Assembly (NCBI GenBank): GCA_964544765.1
Contig: CAZJDM010000078.1
Span: 1-20,653, forward strand
Source of the DNA: CAZJDM01 sp964544765
Lineage (GTDB): Bacteria > Bdellovibrionota_B > Oligoflexia > CAYFLR01
Direction: 5' to 3'
DNA: 20,653 bases
Shown: piece after piece, positions 7,990 through 15,215 of the stretch
Numbering within the stretch: position 1 is the first letter of the stretch
Layout: every line of letters starts with the position of its first letter
The notes under the pieces: model-generated
Told to the model about the DNA's origin: nothing
Seen by the model: the letters and a program-made list of their open reading frames with translations, nothing else
Database searches by the model: none
Program-made: the position numbers and the translations under genes

Positions 7990-9366
7990 ATGGATGAAAT
8001 AAAAATACAATCAAATGATGAAATAGAAGAAGAATTTTGGGAAGGAAAATCATTAAATGATGATCATCACCAAGGTGATAGTCATGAGGGAGTGAACTCT
8101 AGGGGAGTTGATCATGAAAACATTGATTATGAGAGCTTCGATTATATAAGTGTTACTAAATTTCATCAACAAGTGGTCGATCTTAGGCAATATCCGAGAG
8201 CTGGATTTTGGAAACGATTTTATGCTCTAGTTGTTGATGTTGCTATAAATGGGATAATAACCAAATTATTTATGACCTTGATAGCTTCGCTGATGCCGGT
8301 ATCAGAACTGTGGATAATTATAATCAGTACATTAGTGGCAGTTTTGATATATTTTTTCTATTTCCTATTTCCTCTAAGGTATTGGGGAAGAACTATAGGT
8401 AAGAAAATCTTTAGTTTGCAGATCATTAATATCAATTTTACGACTAATTTAACTTATAAACAAATTTTTCTGCGAGAGGTTGTCGGTAAATTAGTTTCTG
8501 ACTTGACTTTATTGATTGGCTACCTTATGGCAATGTTTCGGGATAAACGTGCGTTACATGACTTGATAGCGGAAACATTGGTGATTCAAGGAGTGAAAGG
8601 TAAATCTATTAGAATTACTGATATTGATCAAGAAATAGATGTTTCGGACTCTTTATTAAAAAAAATTCCTGAGAAAGGAATTGAACCAACGCAAACCAAA
8701 CAAGCTGATTTAACACCCAAAGGAACAAATCTAAAATCAGCGTTGGCTTTTATTCTGATAATAGGACTAGGACTTGGTATTGTTTACTTGGGGATGGACG
8801 TTTATAATCAATATTATGGTACCGATGTAGTTCAACAGACTCCACCATCAAAAAGAAAAAGCAGACGTGTTGTTAGAAGGCGCAGGAAAGCTCTAGCGGC
8901 AAGAGCCATTCCTAAACACGAACCTCCTCCTCCAGTCATAGATAAAAGTGGTAAACAAAAAATTGCTTTAGATAAAAGCGTTAAGACTGGTAAGAGTGTT
9001 AAGACTGATAGGAGTAGTAAGAAAAAAGAGATGTCTATTTCTAAGTTAGAAAAATCTTTAAAATTAGATCCTAAGCTTTTAAAGAAAAAAAAGTTATTTC
9101 AAGTAGGTTTGAAAATTATTCAAAGGCGCGATTATCCAAAAGCAATCGCCTATATTAATGCGGTTTATCCAATTAGTGACTCGAGTTCATGTGTTGCGAG
9201 AATTAAATATGCTCAGGCTTTTTATCGCTATGGACAACAAAAACTGTGCCGTTCATTACTAAAGAGCGTAATGAAGGCGGGCACAATATGCCAGGAAAGT
9301 TATCGTAAGGTAGCCAAAAATTTATGGGAACGAACATATTACTTTGATGCTGGGTGGCCTGAATAA
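7990..9366 (+). CDS. RDD-family membrane protein with Cys-containing C-terminal domain (paralog 1)
   Basis: 458 residues. An acidic, His-rich N-terminus (1-60) leads into an RDD domain (about 68-200) with its Arg76, Asp83 and final LHD (Asp191), helices near 77-99, 104-127 and 160-182, then a separate helix (248-268). After it come a Lys/Arg-rich segment (288-303), a Pro run (311-315), a Lys/Ser linker with a short SVKTGKSVKTD repeat, and a compact C-terminal domain (about 363-458). That domain matches the second RDD gene (start 15216) over LF-x2-G, Y-x2-AI-x-YI, SC-x2-RI-x-Y, F-x-RYG and CQ. Two Cys (401, 434) align with that paralog, and a third (420) does not. RDD proteins are proposed transporters or membrane scaffolds; the role here is unknown. 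Last gene of the plus-strand group, followed by a hairpin. Confidence 0.75.
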   Translation: MDEIKIQSNDEIEEEFWEGKSLNDDHHQGDSHEGVNSRGVDHENIDYESFDYISVTKFHQQVVDLRQYPRAGFWKRFYALVVDVAINGIITKLFMTLIASLMPVSELWIIIISTLVAVLIYFFYFLFPLRYWGRTIGKKIFSLQIININFTTNLTYKQIFLREVVGKLVSDLTLLIGYLMAMFRDKRALHDLIAETLVIQGVKGKSIRITDIDQEIDVSDSLLKKIPEKGIEPTQTKQADLTPKGTNLKSALAFILIIGLGLGIVYLGMDVYNQYYGTDVVQQTPPSKRKSRRVVRRRRKALAARAIPKHEPPPPVIDKSGKQKIALDKSVKTGKSVKTDRSSKKKEMSISKLEKSLKLDPKLLKKKKLFQVGLKIIQRRDYPKAIAYINAVYPISDSSSCVARIKYAQAFYRYGQQKLCRSLLKSVMKAGTICQESYRKVAKNLWERTYYFDAGWPE

Positions 9367-9390
9367 CTATATGGAAGGTTTAAAGAAAGA

Positions 9391-9431
9391 AAAGCATTTG
9401 ACCAGGTTATTGTATTTTGGCCAAATGCTTT
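9391..9431. terminator. Bidirectional intrinsic terminator between convergent genes
   Basis: Perfect ten-base arms (AAAGCATTTG and CAAATGCTTT) are extended, after one mismatch, by CCA/TGG, around a 13-base loop. The stem lies between the ends of the plus-strand RDD gene and the minus-strand DUF4360 gene. Read on the minus strand, a T-rich run (TTTTCTTTCTTT) follows the stem, which is the better terminator; the plus-strand tail is weaker. Confidence 0.72.
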
Positions 9432-9436
9432 GATAT

Positions 9437-10351
9437 TTAATCACAACGTTTGAATTTCAAATGATACGCAAATAAACCGCCTACCGAAATAGTAGCTGGT
9501 TCCTTAAGTGAATTAGTTTTTACCAAAATATTGGTGTTAATTCTAAGATTGGTACTTTTTCCGCACCCGGTCCAGCTTATATTGTCCTGGTCTGGTTCAA
9601 TCTTGAGATGAAAGTTTTCCATCTTTTCATTAGTAAAGGTCTTAACTTTTTTCAATCCTTCTGTTTGACCAACTAAAAATTGCTTTATTGTGACTTTACC
9701 GGTTCCATTCTTAGGAATCTCTGATCTTCCCCAAATAACCTTAGAATAAAAACCGATGCTGTAATTTTGTGGAACCTGAATTCCAATAGTTATATTGCAC
9801 GTTTTACGTGTCATACGTCTATTTGATGTTCCTCCAGCCAAGGCTTTATATTCATCAAAAAGCCAAAATAAGTGATTCTGGTCAAATTCTCCCATAGCTT
9901 TAATCGAATTTTGTGGACAACCATTTCCTCTAATATCAACGGAGTCAATTATCAAATCCAATGGGAATTTATTTTCCTCTTCTTCAGCTTCCTCTTCCTC
10001 AGGAGTTGTTTCTTCTTCTATTTCTTCCTCTTCTTCTTCCTCAGGAGTTGTAGTTTCCTCTTCCTCTATTTCTTCTTCCTCCGGAATTGTCACTTCTCCT
10101 TCTTCTATTTCTTCATCCTCAGGAGTTGTTTCCTCCTCTTCTTCTTGTAAATCTATTTCATTTTCATCAGTGTCTTCATTATTATTGTTTTCATTATTTA
10201 AATCATCATTTTCGAGTATTACGCTATTATCACTTATTTCTATAGGCTCTTCATTTGGGGAAACAACAATAGAGTCTGCTGAAAGGTTGATAGGCGCTGA
10301 AGTAATTTTTAAAGTAAATGTCATTATTGTTAGTAGTATTAATTTGTTCAT
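9437..10351 (-). CDS. Secreted DUF4360 protein with acidic repeat linker
   Basis: 304 residues. A signal peptide (about 1-18) is followed by an acidic stretch (58-127), including about four imperfect T-x-P-E-rich units of 12-14 residues (75-126). The DUF4360 domain (about 136-304) then starts with GNGCPQNS and ends WTGCG...FKRCD. Four Cys (145, 185, 263, 303) match the four Cys of the neighbouring DUF4360 gene at nearly the same spacing, so two conserved disulfides are likely. DUF4360 proteins are secreted or outer-surface proteins of fungi and bacteria with unknown function. GGGAG lies eight bases before the ATG. The gene stands 69 bases after its paralog with a hairpin in the gap, so the two may be cotranscribed with reduced read-through. 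The acidic linker is absent in the neighbour and probably grew by in-frame repeat slippage. Confidence 0.8.
   Translation of the reverse strand: MNKLILLTIMTFTLKITSAPINLSADSIVVSPNEEPIEISDNSVILENDDLNNENNNNEDTDENEIDLQEEEEETTPEDEEIEEGEVTIPEEEEIEEEETTTPEEEEEEEIEEETTPEEEEAEEEENKFPLDLIIDSVDIRGNGCPQNSIKAMGEFDQNHLFWLFDEYKALAGGTSNRRMTRKTCNITIGIQVPQNYSIGFYSKVIWGRSEIPKNGTGKVTIKQFLVGQTEGLKKVKTFTNEKMENFHLKIEPDQDNISWTGCGKSTNLRINTNILVKTNSLKEPATISVGGLFAYHLKFKRCD
9974..10129 (-). repeat. Degenerate Glu/Thr-Pro repeat (about 39-base units)
   Basis: Four imperfect units encode TTPEDEEIEEGEV, TIPEEEEIEEEET, TTPEEEEEEEIEEE and TTPEEEEAEEEE (residues 75-126 of the DUF4360 protein). On the plus strand this is a TTC/CTC-rich tract in which CTCAGGAGTTGT recurs. 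Unit lengths differ by whole codons, as expected from in-frame slippage. Confidence 0.75.
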
Positions 10352-10378
10352 GACGTGTCTCCCATCCTTAGAAGATTT

Positions 10379-10406
10379 AGGAAGAGGATGTTAAAAACCT
10401 CTTCCT
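10379..10406. terminator. Intergenic hairpin between the two DUF4360 genes
   Basis: Nine-base perfect arms AGGAAGAGG and CCTCTTCCT flank a ten-base A-rich loop. On the minus strand it lies after the first DUF4360 gene and 28 bases before the start of the second, and is followed only by AAATCTTC, not a clean T-run. It could be a partial terminator/attenuator or an mRNA-stabilising hairpin that keeps the upstream gene more abundant. Confidence 0.5.
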
Positions 10407-10420
10407 ATTTCAGTTAATTA

Positions 10421-11017
10421 TTAGTAACAGCTTCTCCATTGAATATGATAAACTATACCGCTGTCAATATCTAAACTGTCTACAGAGGCATAAGCGTCAT
10501 CATAACGTCTGTTGGTGCGAATAAACATACTAGAATTTGTTCGTAGGTTTACATCAGCACCGCAAGCTGACCAAACTAGAGCATGAGCTGCCAATCGATT
10601 TGTAAAAGTGAAATCATTTTCTGTTCCTCCTCTAAAACGTTTGGACATTCTAGGACCTCTTCTACCGGCGAAGAAGTATTCTACGTTAAATCTTCCATAT
10701 CCTCTTCTAGGAACATTTGTGTATCCACGATAATCTACCTGGAAGATTGATACACTGTATCCTTGAGGAACATGTACTGGGATCGCGACATTACAACTCT
10801 TACGATCAAATCTCCTTCCATTGCCTCCAGCTTCAACAAAATAGTTATCAAATAAGATACTAAGTTGTTTCCCGTCAGGGCTGAGCGTTGCTGATACAGT
10901 GTCACTTGGACATCCTGTTCCTCTCACTATTGGATCTCCTAAATAAAGATCATCAGCTAATGCTGAGGTGGATACTGCTAGTAGCATGATTACTAGGGTT
11001 AAAATCTTCTTTTTCAT
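10421..11017 (-). CDS. Secreted DUF4360 protein
   Basis: 198 residues, nearly all domain: signal peptide (1-21, cleavage after ALA) and DUF4360 from GTGCPSDT (33-40) to QWRSCY at the end. Family marks are visible: FDNYFVEAGG (56-65), RKSCNV (72-77), VPQGYSV (83-89), DYRGYTNVP (95-103), WSACGADVNLRTNSS (149-163). The four Cys (36, 75, 152, 197) pair in position with those of the adjacent paralog. An excellent ribosome site, AAAGGAG, lies seven bases before the ATG, which suggests strong expression. Basic residues are common (RRGPRMSKRFRGG), in contrast to the acidic linker of its partner, so the two might interact electrostatically (speculative). The product is predicted to be exported to the periplasm or beyond; its function is unknown. 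First gene of the minus-strand pair; its promoter must lie in 11018-11250. Confidence 0.82.
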   Translation of the reverse strand: MKKKILTLVIMLLAVSTSALADDLYLGDPIVRGTGCPSDTVSATLSPDGKQLSILFDNYFVEAGGNGRRFDRKSCNVAIPVHVPQGYSVSIFQVDYRGYTNVPRRGYGRFNVEYFFAGRRGPRMSKRFRGGTENDFTFTNRLAAHALVWSACGADVNLRTNSSMFIRTNRRYDDAYASVDSLDIDSGIVYHIQWRSCY

Positions 11018-11168
11018 AACAAGCTCCTTTTGTTAAAGTAGTAAAAAAATTTTAAAAACGATTCTGTTTGGAGATTATGCACATAACGTGCCAATAAGAA
11101 TAAGAGGGGGTGTGATGACTTATATATAGGCGCTATAAAGCTTTAAATGGGTTGAAAAATAAAAACCA

Positions 11169-11227
11169 GGTAAATTTTTTGGTAAAAACTAAAAAGTTTT
11201 GGTTTACTTTGTTTACCAAAAGGTAAA
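11169..11227. promoter_or_regulatory. Cluster of GGTAAA motifs and inverted repeat in divergent intergenic region
   Basis: The 355-base gap between the divergent DUF4360 and methyltransferase genes holds three GGTAAA hexamers (11169, 11181, 11222) and the reverse form TTTACC (11212). TTTTGGTAAA (11177-11186) and TTTACCAAAA (11212-11221) form a ten-base perfect inverted repeat with a smaller AAAACT/AGTTTT palindrome between them. This could be an operator for a dimeric regulator or simply AT-rich promoter DNA. The right part of the gap holds a restriction-enzyme relic; I see nothing clear in 11041-11165. Confidence 0.35.
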
Positions 11228-11251
11228 ACTTTAGAACTTTTTAAAATGTAA

Positions 11252-11362
11252 TTTGCTAGTGTTGATTTACATTTATTTCATGGTCTGATACTGATTTGCT
11301 ATAAAAACGGAGTCGCATTAGAAATCGAATGGAATAACAAAGATCCTTTAAATTATACGTAG
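11252..11362 (+). pseudogene. Relic of a restriction endonuclease, probably BglII/BstYI family
   Basis: An open frame with no start codon, between stop codons at 11249 and 11360, contains CYKNGVALEIEWNNKDP (codons 11297-11347). The string G-V-A-x-E-x-E-W-N-x-K-D is what I recognise as the catalytic core of BglII/BstYI-type type II endonucleases, where the E-x-E/Q pair binds metal. The match stops abruptly after Asp-Pro: the expected continuation (FFDRDL or similar) is replaced by LNYT and a stop. Upstream, a different frame reads SDTDLL just before the core, hinting at a frameshift. The piece lies 10 bases before an MT-A70 methyltransferase in the same direction, which is where the endonuclease partner of a restriction-modification pair would sit. 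The core is recognised by pattern memory; family assignment is moderately sure. Confidence 0.55.
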
Positions 11363-11372
11363 AGGACTAATA

Positions 11373-11981
11373 ATGGATGTGAATAAAGATCTTTTAGGAT
11401 TTACAGCAAATAGAAAGTTTTCAACGATTTTAGCGGACCCTCCTTGGAAGTTCTCCAACAGAACTGGAAAGATGGCTCCAGAACATAAACGATTGAATCG
11501 TTATTCTACGATGGAGTTAGATGATATTAAACAACTGCCTGTATCTGCCATAACAAATGACACCGCCCATTTGTATTTATGGGTTCCTAATGCCTTATTA
11601 GCTGAAGGTTTAGATGTTCTAAAAAGTTGGGGGTTTACTTACAAAACTAATCTAATCTGGTACAAAATAAGAAAAGATGGCGGGCCGGACAGAAGAGGAG
11701 TCGGATTTTATTTTAGGAATGTTACTGAAGTAATTTTATTTGGTATTAAAGGAAAAAATGCTAGAACTTTACAACCAGGTCGTAGTCAAGAAAACATTAT
11801 AAGTTCTCAAAAAAAGGAGCATAGTAGAAAGCCTGATGAACAATATGAGATTATTGAAGCATGCAGCCCTGGCCCTTTTATTGAACTTTTTGCTAGAGGA
11901 AAAAAAGAAAATTGGTATTGTTGGGGTAATCAAGCGGAAGAATATACTCCAACATGGAATACTTATGCAAATCACTCTTAA
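11373..11981 (+). CDS. MT-A70-family adenine methyltransferase, likely orphaned from a restriction-modification system
   Basis: 202 residues. The catalytic DPPW motif is at 22-25 (ILADPPWKFSNR), an aromatic strand HLYLWVPNALL at 66-76, and the MT-A70 C-terminal part has HSRKPDEQYEIIE (150-162) and IELFARG (170-176), the SAM-contacting end of the fold. Bacterial MT-A70 proteins are DNA N6-adenine methyltransferases of phage or restriction-modification origin. AGAGG (11361-11365) lies seven bases before the ATG and overlaps the stop codon of the endonuclease relic, so the two were once translationally linked. With the nuclease gone, the enzyme may survive for epigenetic regulation or protection from related systems, or it may be in decay; its own frame is intact and full-length. 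If the BglII-family relation holds, the target could be a GATC-containing site, which is inference. Confidence 0.85.
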   Translation: MDVNKDLLGFTANRKFSTILADPPWKFSNRTGKMAPEHKRLNRYSTMELDDIKQLPVSAITNDTAHLYLWVPNALLAEGLDVLKSWGFTYKTNLIWYKIRKDGGPDRRGVGFYFRNVTEVILFGIKGKNARTLQPGRSQENIISSQKKEHSRKPDEQYEIIEACSPGPFIELFARGKKENWYCWGNQAEEYTPTWNTYANHS

Positions 11982-12042
11982 AATACTGATGCGAATATTG
12001 AGATGAGACTTTTAAAATCAAAATTTTTTGAAGGCTGAATTT

Positions 12043-14883
12043 TCATTCATGTACATAAGGGGTCCAATCTAACTTGATATCATAGGTTTTTATATTAGCA
12101 CCGCTAACTGTATATTTGGCGCTGGCACCCCGTCCTTTTACTAGTTGAAAAACAGATTGGAAAACAAATTGATTTGTTAACATCTCTTTACCAAATAAGG
12201 CGTAGCTTTTAACGAATTCTCTTTTATTTCTTTGGTCCCTATAATATCTCATAGAAGATAGAGATTCTTTTAGTTTGACTATGGCTCTTTCAGTTTCTGT
12301 TTTTATTGCATCAAAGCATCTTGTTAAACGAAGAGGGTTGGCGGAATTTCCTGCTCCACCACTTGTTCCCATCGTATCGTTCTCGCTTACATATTCTCTA
12401 CAAATATCAGAATAATTTTTTTCCTTGGAAAATAGATTTACATCTGTAAAACCGTAAACAGGGTCATATAAATTTCTTAAGGATAATTTCGGATTATGGT
12501 CTCTAATAATGCCATTAAAATAGGCTCTCATAAATTCTGAGGCAGATTTATCGAAGTATTTATCGGCATTTCTTTGTAATAAAAACTGGGTTGCGGTTTC
12601 ATCGATCCTAAGTGCGAAATCTATTTGCACAGAACCGAGGTCCTCATGTCCGACGGTCCTTACATCGAGTTTATCTTTTAGCCCAGTATGTCGTATAAGC
12701 TTACGAATTGATTCGTTAAAGGAAAAATTAGTAGCTCCGGTATTTTTATAGGACCAACCTATTTGTCCAAACATCCCTGCTTTTTTTACTCGATTCGTTT
12801 TGGATTTTATATTATAGGAAGCGCCAAAAAAACCGTAAGAAAGGGACTCTTCTTGACTAAGTAAAGGAAAGCGACCTTGACTATTTACGACATAGGCACC
12901 AAAGTGAACATCGTTTTTAGTACCATCAGGGTGATAAAAGCTATTTGATTTGGTGTAAAGCTTAGCTTGGGATGTAGTACCGTTGGGTAGTAAAAAAGAG
13001 ACAACGGATATTCCTAAACCGACTACCGGAGCGGCGCCAAGGGCCACCGCTCCTAATGCTATAACTGATCCCATAGAAAATGATGATCCATTTATAGTTC
13101 CCTGGGTATACATTTCATTGTCTTCAATCGCTATTACACTTTTTATACTTTTATTTTTGGCTAAATTTTGTGATAGATCGACCTTTCCTATTAATAATTG
13201 TTTAAACGCGTTTCGTGCATTTCTCTTACTTAGATCATACATAAAGGAGAAACTAATATCAGTTTTCTTAATATTTGTTTTTGAGAGATTAGCTGGGCCT
13301 ATCCCCATAAACCTACTAACGGAATTCAAGCTAGTATTAACTACCTGAGCATAGACTATTTTATCTGAAACCTTTTGTACAGTTACTGACCAATTACCAT
13401 TAGCTAGATATCTTTTGGAATTTTCTGAATTCATAGTACTAACGCCAAAAGATAAAACTCCATAGACATTCACTCCGGCAACAAACATAACTCCACCAGA
13501 CGTACTATATGTGACCTTATCAAAAGGTTTCCAGTCATTTAATAATCTGGTATCATAAGGTAGACTTAGTGATGGACTGTTATTAGCGGCTCGCAAACCA
13601 CGTACTTTTCTATCTGAAACATAAACTGAATTATTAACTGGCATCATGCCGGCAAAAAAGTTCAACCCACGCATTATACCACTGGCATTCTCTCTGTAAA
13701 TATTTAAAGCCGCACCTAAGCCAACAGTTAATGAATTAATATAAACAACTCTGTACCAACCATTCTGATTACTTTTTTTTAAGCGTGCAGGGGATTTAAT
13801 TTGACATCTTTCTCCTTGTACGGATGTTTGTATGGTGTATTGTCTACCTTGATCTGTTTTTAGGCAGCTATTTACCGATTTAAAATGAGTATCTAGACTC
13901 ATAACATACTTAGGTGAATTGGCATCAATATAGAGCATAGGTGATATGTCTAGTTTCCACCGAGCTTTTTTACGAACCATGGTTTCGGTGGTAGTAGTTC
14001 TTCTTTCTTCGGTTGTTTCAGTAGTTTTTTCGGATGTTGTTGTGGTTGTTTCTGGGTCTATGTCTCTGGTTCCTATTGTATCTTCTCTTGTTTCTGTATC
14101 AACTGTACCTGTGGCACCCCCTTCAGCATCTTTGGCATTGGTAAAAGTATCCACGGAAGCATCTTCAATGACATGATCTGTAGTAACACGGGTATTTGTT
14201 GTGGTCACTTCTCTATTAGTAGTTCTGGTAATCACAGTGTTTCCATCTGTTTCTGTTGTTACAAAAGGTCCTTCATTACTAGTGGTAGTTTCACTAGTAG
14301 CGGGATGGGTAACATCAAATTCTGCTGTATGAATATCCAAGTCATAACTTGTAGAAAGTCCATAATTACTACAATCGGCACCAACACTTTCACAAGTAAT
14401 TCTATCACCTACTGCGGTAGCTAATGAGTCTGCTGGAGTCATACCAAAGGTCAATTCTAAATAGTTTGCCCTGTCGGCTATCCAGTTAGGGGCAGATTCA
14501 GTAGATGTCCCTAAAATATTTGTGATGTCGATATCTTCAGTGATAATTGGACCCCATGTTGTATTACTAAAAACATTGGGATTAGTAGTGACATTAGTGA
14601 GAATATTAACACTAGTTACCGTATTCCTAACATTGGTAAAAGATTCTCTATTGTACCTACCAAATAAGTAAAATTGGTTGCCAATAAAGGTAGGGTTAAC
14701 CTTTATTAAAAATTGAGAGTCTAATTTTAAAAATCTACTTATTGAACCAAATTGCTTTAGATCAAATCTATTTGTCCATTCTCTATATTTATCTATCTGA
14801 CTTTGACCCAGCATGTTGGAAGTGTAGGACATAATAAATAGTGACATTACAATCTTATTTAACAATTTTCTGTATTGTCTCAT
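12043..14883 (-). CDS. Large exported protein of unknown function with Thr-rich segment
   Basis: 946 residues; I recognise no family. A signal sequence (about 1-26, ending SNMLGQS) leads to an N-terminal part (30-195) rich in Asn and Thr, then a Thr/Glu-rich low-complexity stretch (about 196-302, e.g. ETTTTTSEKTTETTEERRT), then a long region with many beta-like alternating segments (305-600). A glycine/alanine-rich hydrophobic segment (about 602-632) could insert in a membrane. A C-terminal part (635-946) contains a helical stretch near the end (TETERAIVKLKESLSSMRYYRDQRNKREF). Cys residues are few (for example 164, 171, 340, 360). GGAG lies eight bases before the ATG. It stands alone, convergent with the methyltransferase and divergent from the second RDD gene. 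A surface or outer-membrane-associated role is likely from the signal and composition, but unproven. Confidence 0.7.
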   Translation of the reverse strand: MRQYRKLLNKIVMSLFIMSYTSNMLGQSQIDKYREWTNRFDLKQFGSISRFLKLDSQFLIKVNPTFIGNQFYLFGRYNRESFTNVRNTVTSVNILTNVTTNPNVFSNTTWGPIITEDIDITNILGTSTESAPNWIADRANYLELTFGMTPADSLATAVGDRITCESVGADCSNYGLSTSYDLDIHTAEFDVTHPATSETTTSNEGPFVTTETDGNTVITRTTNREVTTTNTRVTTDHVIEDASVDTFTNAKDAEGGATGTVDTETREDTIGTRDIDPETTTTTSEKTTETTEERRTTTTETMVRKKARWKLDISPMLYIDANSPKYVMSLDTHFKSVNSCLKTDQGRQYTIQTSVQGERCQIKSPARLKKSNQNGWYRVVYINSLTVGLGAALNIYRENASGIMRGLNFFAGMMPVNNSVYVSDRKVRGLRAANNSPSLSLPYDTRLLNDWKPFDKVTYSTSGGVMFVAGVNVYGVLSFGVSTMNSENSKRYLANGNWSVTVQKVSDKIVYAQVVNTSLNSVSRFMGIGPANLSKTNIKKTDISFSFMYDLSKRNARNAFKQLLIGKVDLSQNLAKNKSIKSVIAIEDNEMYTQGTINGSSFSMGSVIALGAVALGAAPVVGLGISVVSFLLPNGTTSQAKLYTKSNSFYHPDGTKNDVHFGAYVVNSQGRFPLLSQEESLSYGFFGASYNIKSKTNRVKKAGMFGQIGWSYKNTGATNFSFNESIRKLIRHTGLKDKLDVRTVGHEDLGSVQIDFALRIDETATQFLLQRNADKYFDKSASEFMRAYFNGIIRDHNPKLSLRNLYDPVYGFTDVNLFSKEKNYSDICREYVSENDTMGTSGGAGNSANPLRLTRCFDAIKTETERAIVKLKESLSSMRYYRDQRNKREFVKSYALFGKEMLTNQFVFQSVFQLVKGRGASAKYTVSGANIKTYDIKLDWTPYVHE

Positions 14884-15215
14884 ATTGACACTCCGTTTCT
14901 ATCAATTTTACTAAATTAATAAACTTACTAATGAAATGATATAACGAAATGTATATGCATTTCATATAAAAAAATTGAATTAAACTTATTGCTATCTCAA
15001 TAAATTGTTCAATATATAAAAAAAGTATCTTTGTCAATATTCTCTGTTTCAAAATCTTCAATTGTGATCTTGATTTATTTGTATTTACTGTAGGTGCTAA
15101 TCTGTGGTGAGGAGAGCCACAAAACTTGCCAATTAAATTAGATAAATGTTAAAATATCAATAAAGTGTAAAATATTTAATCTTTTTCAAGAACAATTTAA
15201 AGAACCATAAAAAAG
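14884..15215. promoter_or_regulatory. Divergent intergenic region (332 bases), AT-rich
   Basis: It separates the large exported protein gene (minus) from the second RDD gene (plus) and must hold both promoters. No coding remnant could be recognised in it. ATGAAATG (14931-14938) and CATTTCAT (14958-14965) form an eight-base inverted repeat, and a second GAAATG (14946-14951) lies between them: a possible operator close to the minus-strand start. A GGA-loop hairpin lies nearer the plus-strand gene and is listed separately. The RDD start has no clear ribosome site. Confidence 0.4.
15103..15121 (+). other. Small hairpin with GGA-containing loop in RDD gene leader
   Basis: TGTGG and CCACA pair around a nine-base loop TGAGGAGAG, about 95 bases upstream of the RDD start. 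A GGA in the loop of a short stem is the hallmark of CsrA/RsmA binding sites, but the stem is only five pairs and a single site this far from the start is weak evidence. Confidence 0.25.

Noticed and set aside
9872..10394. Plus-strand frames rich in Phe/Leu/Ser opposite the acidic DUF4360 gene
   Set aside because: They are antisense readings of the Glu-codon repeat; the minus-strand gene has a signal peptide, ribosome site and conserved Cys.
11982..12042. AT-rich palindromic sequence between the methyltransferase and the large exported gene as a terminator
   Set aside because: Stems consist only of A and T with no G/C base to stabilise them; not distinguishable from background.
12983..13348. 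121-codon plus-strand frame
   Set aside because: Lies entirely opposite the large exported protein and shows no domain or start signal.
13946..14424. Plus-strand Ser/Val-rich frames opposite the Thr-rich segment
   Set aside because: Antisense shadow of a Thr-codon-rich stretch; no family resemblance.
14855..15061. Open frame of 68 codons on the minus strand upstream of the large exported protein
   Set aside because: Composition is that of AT-rich intergenic DNA (Ile/Phe/Tyr-rich), it overlaps the start of the real gene in another frame and has no ribosome site.
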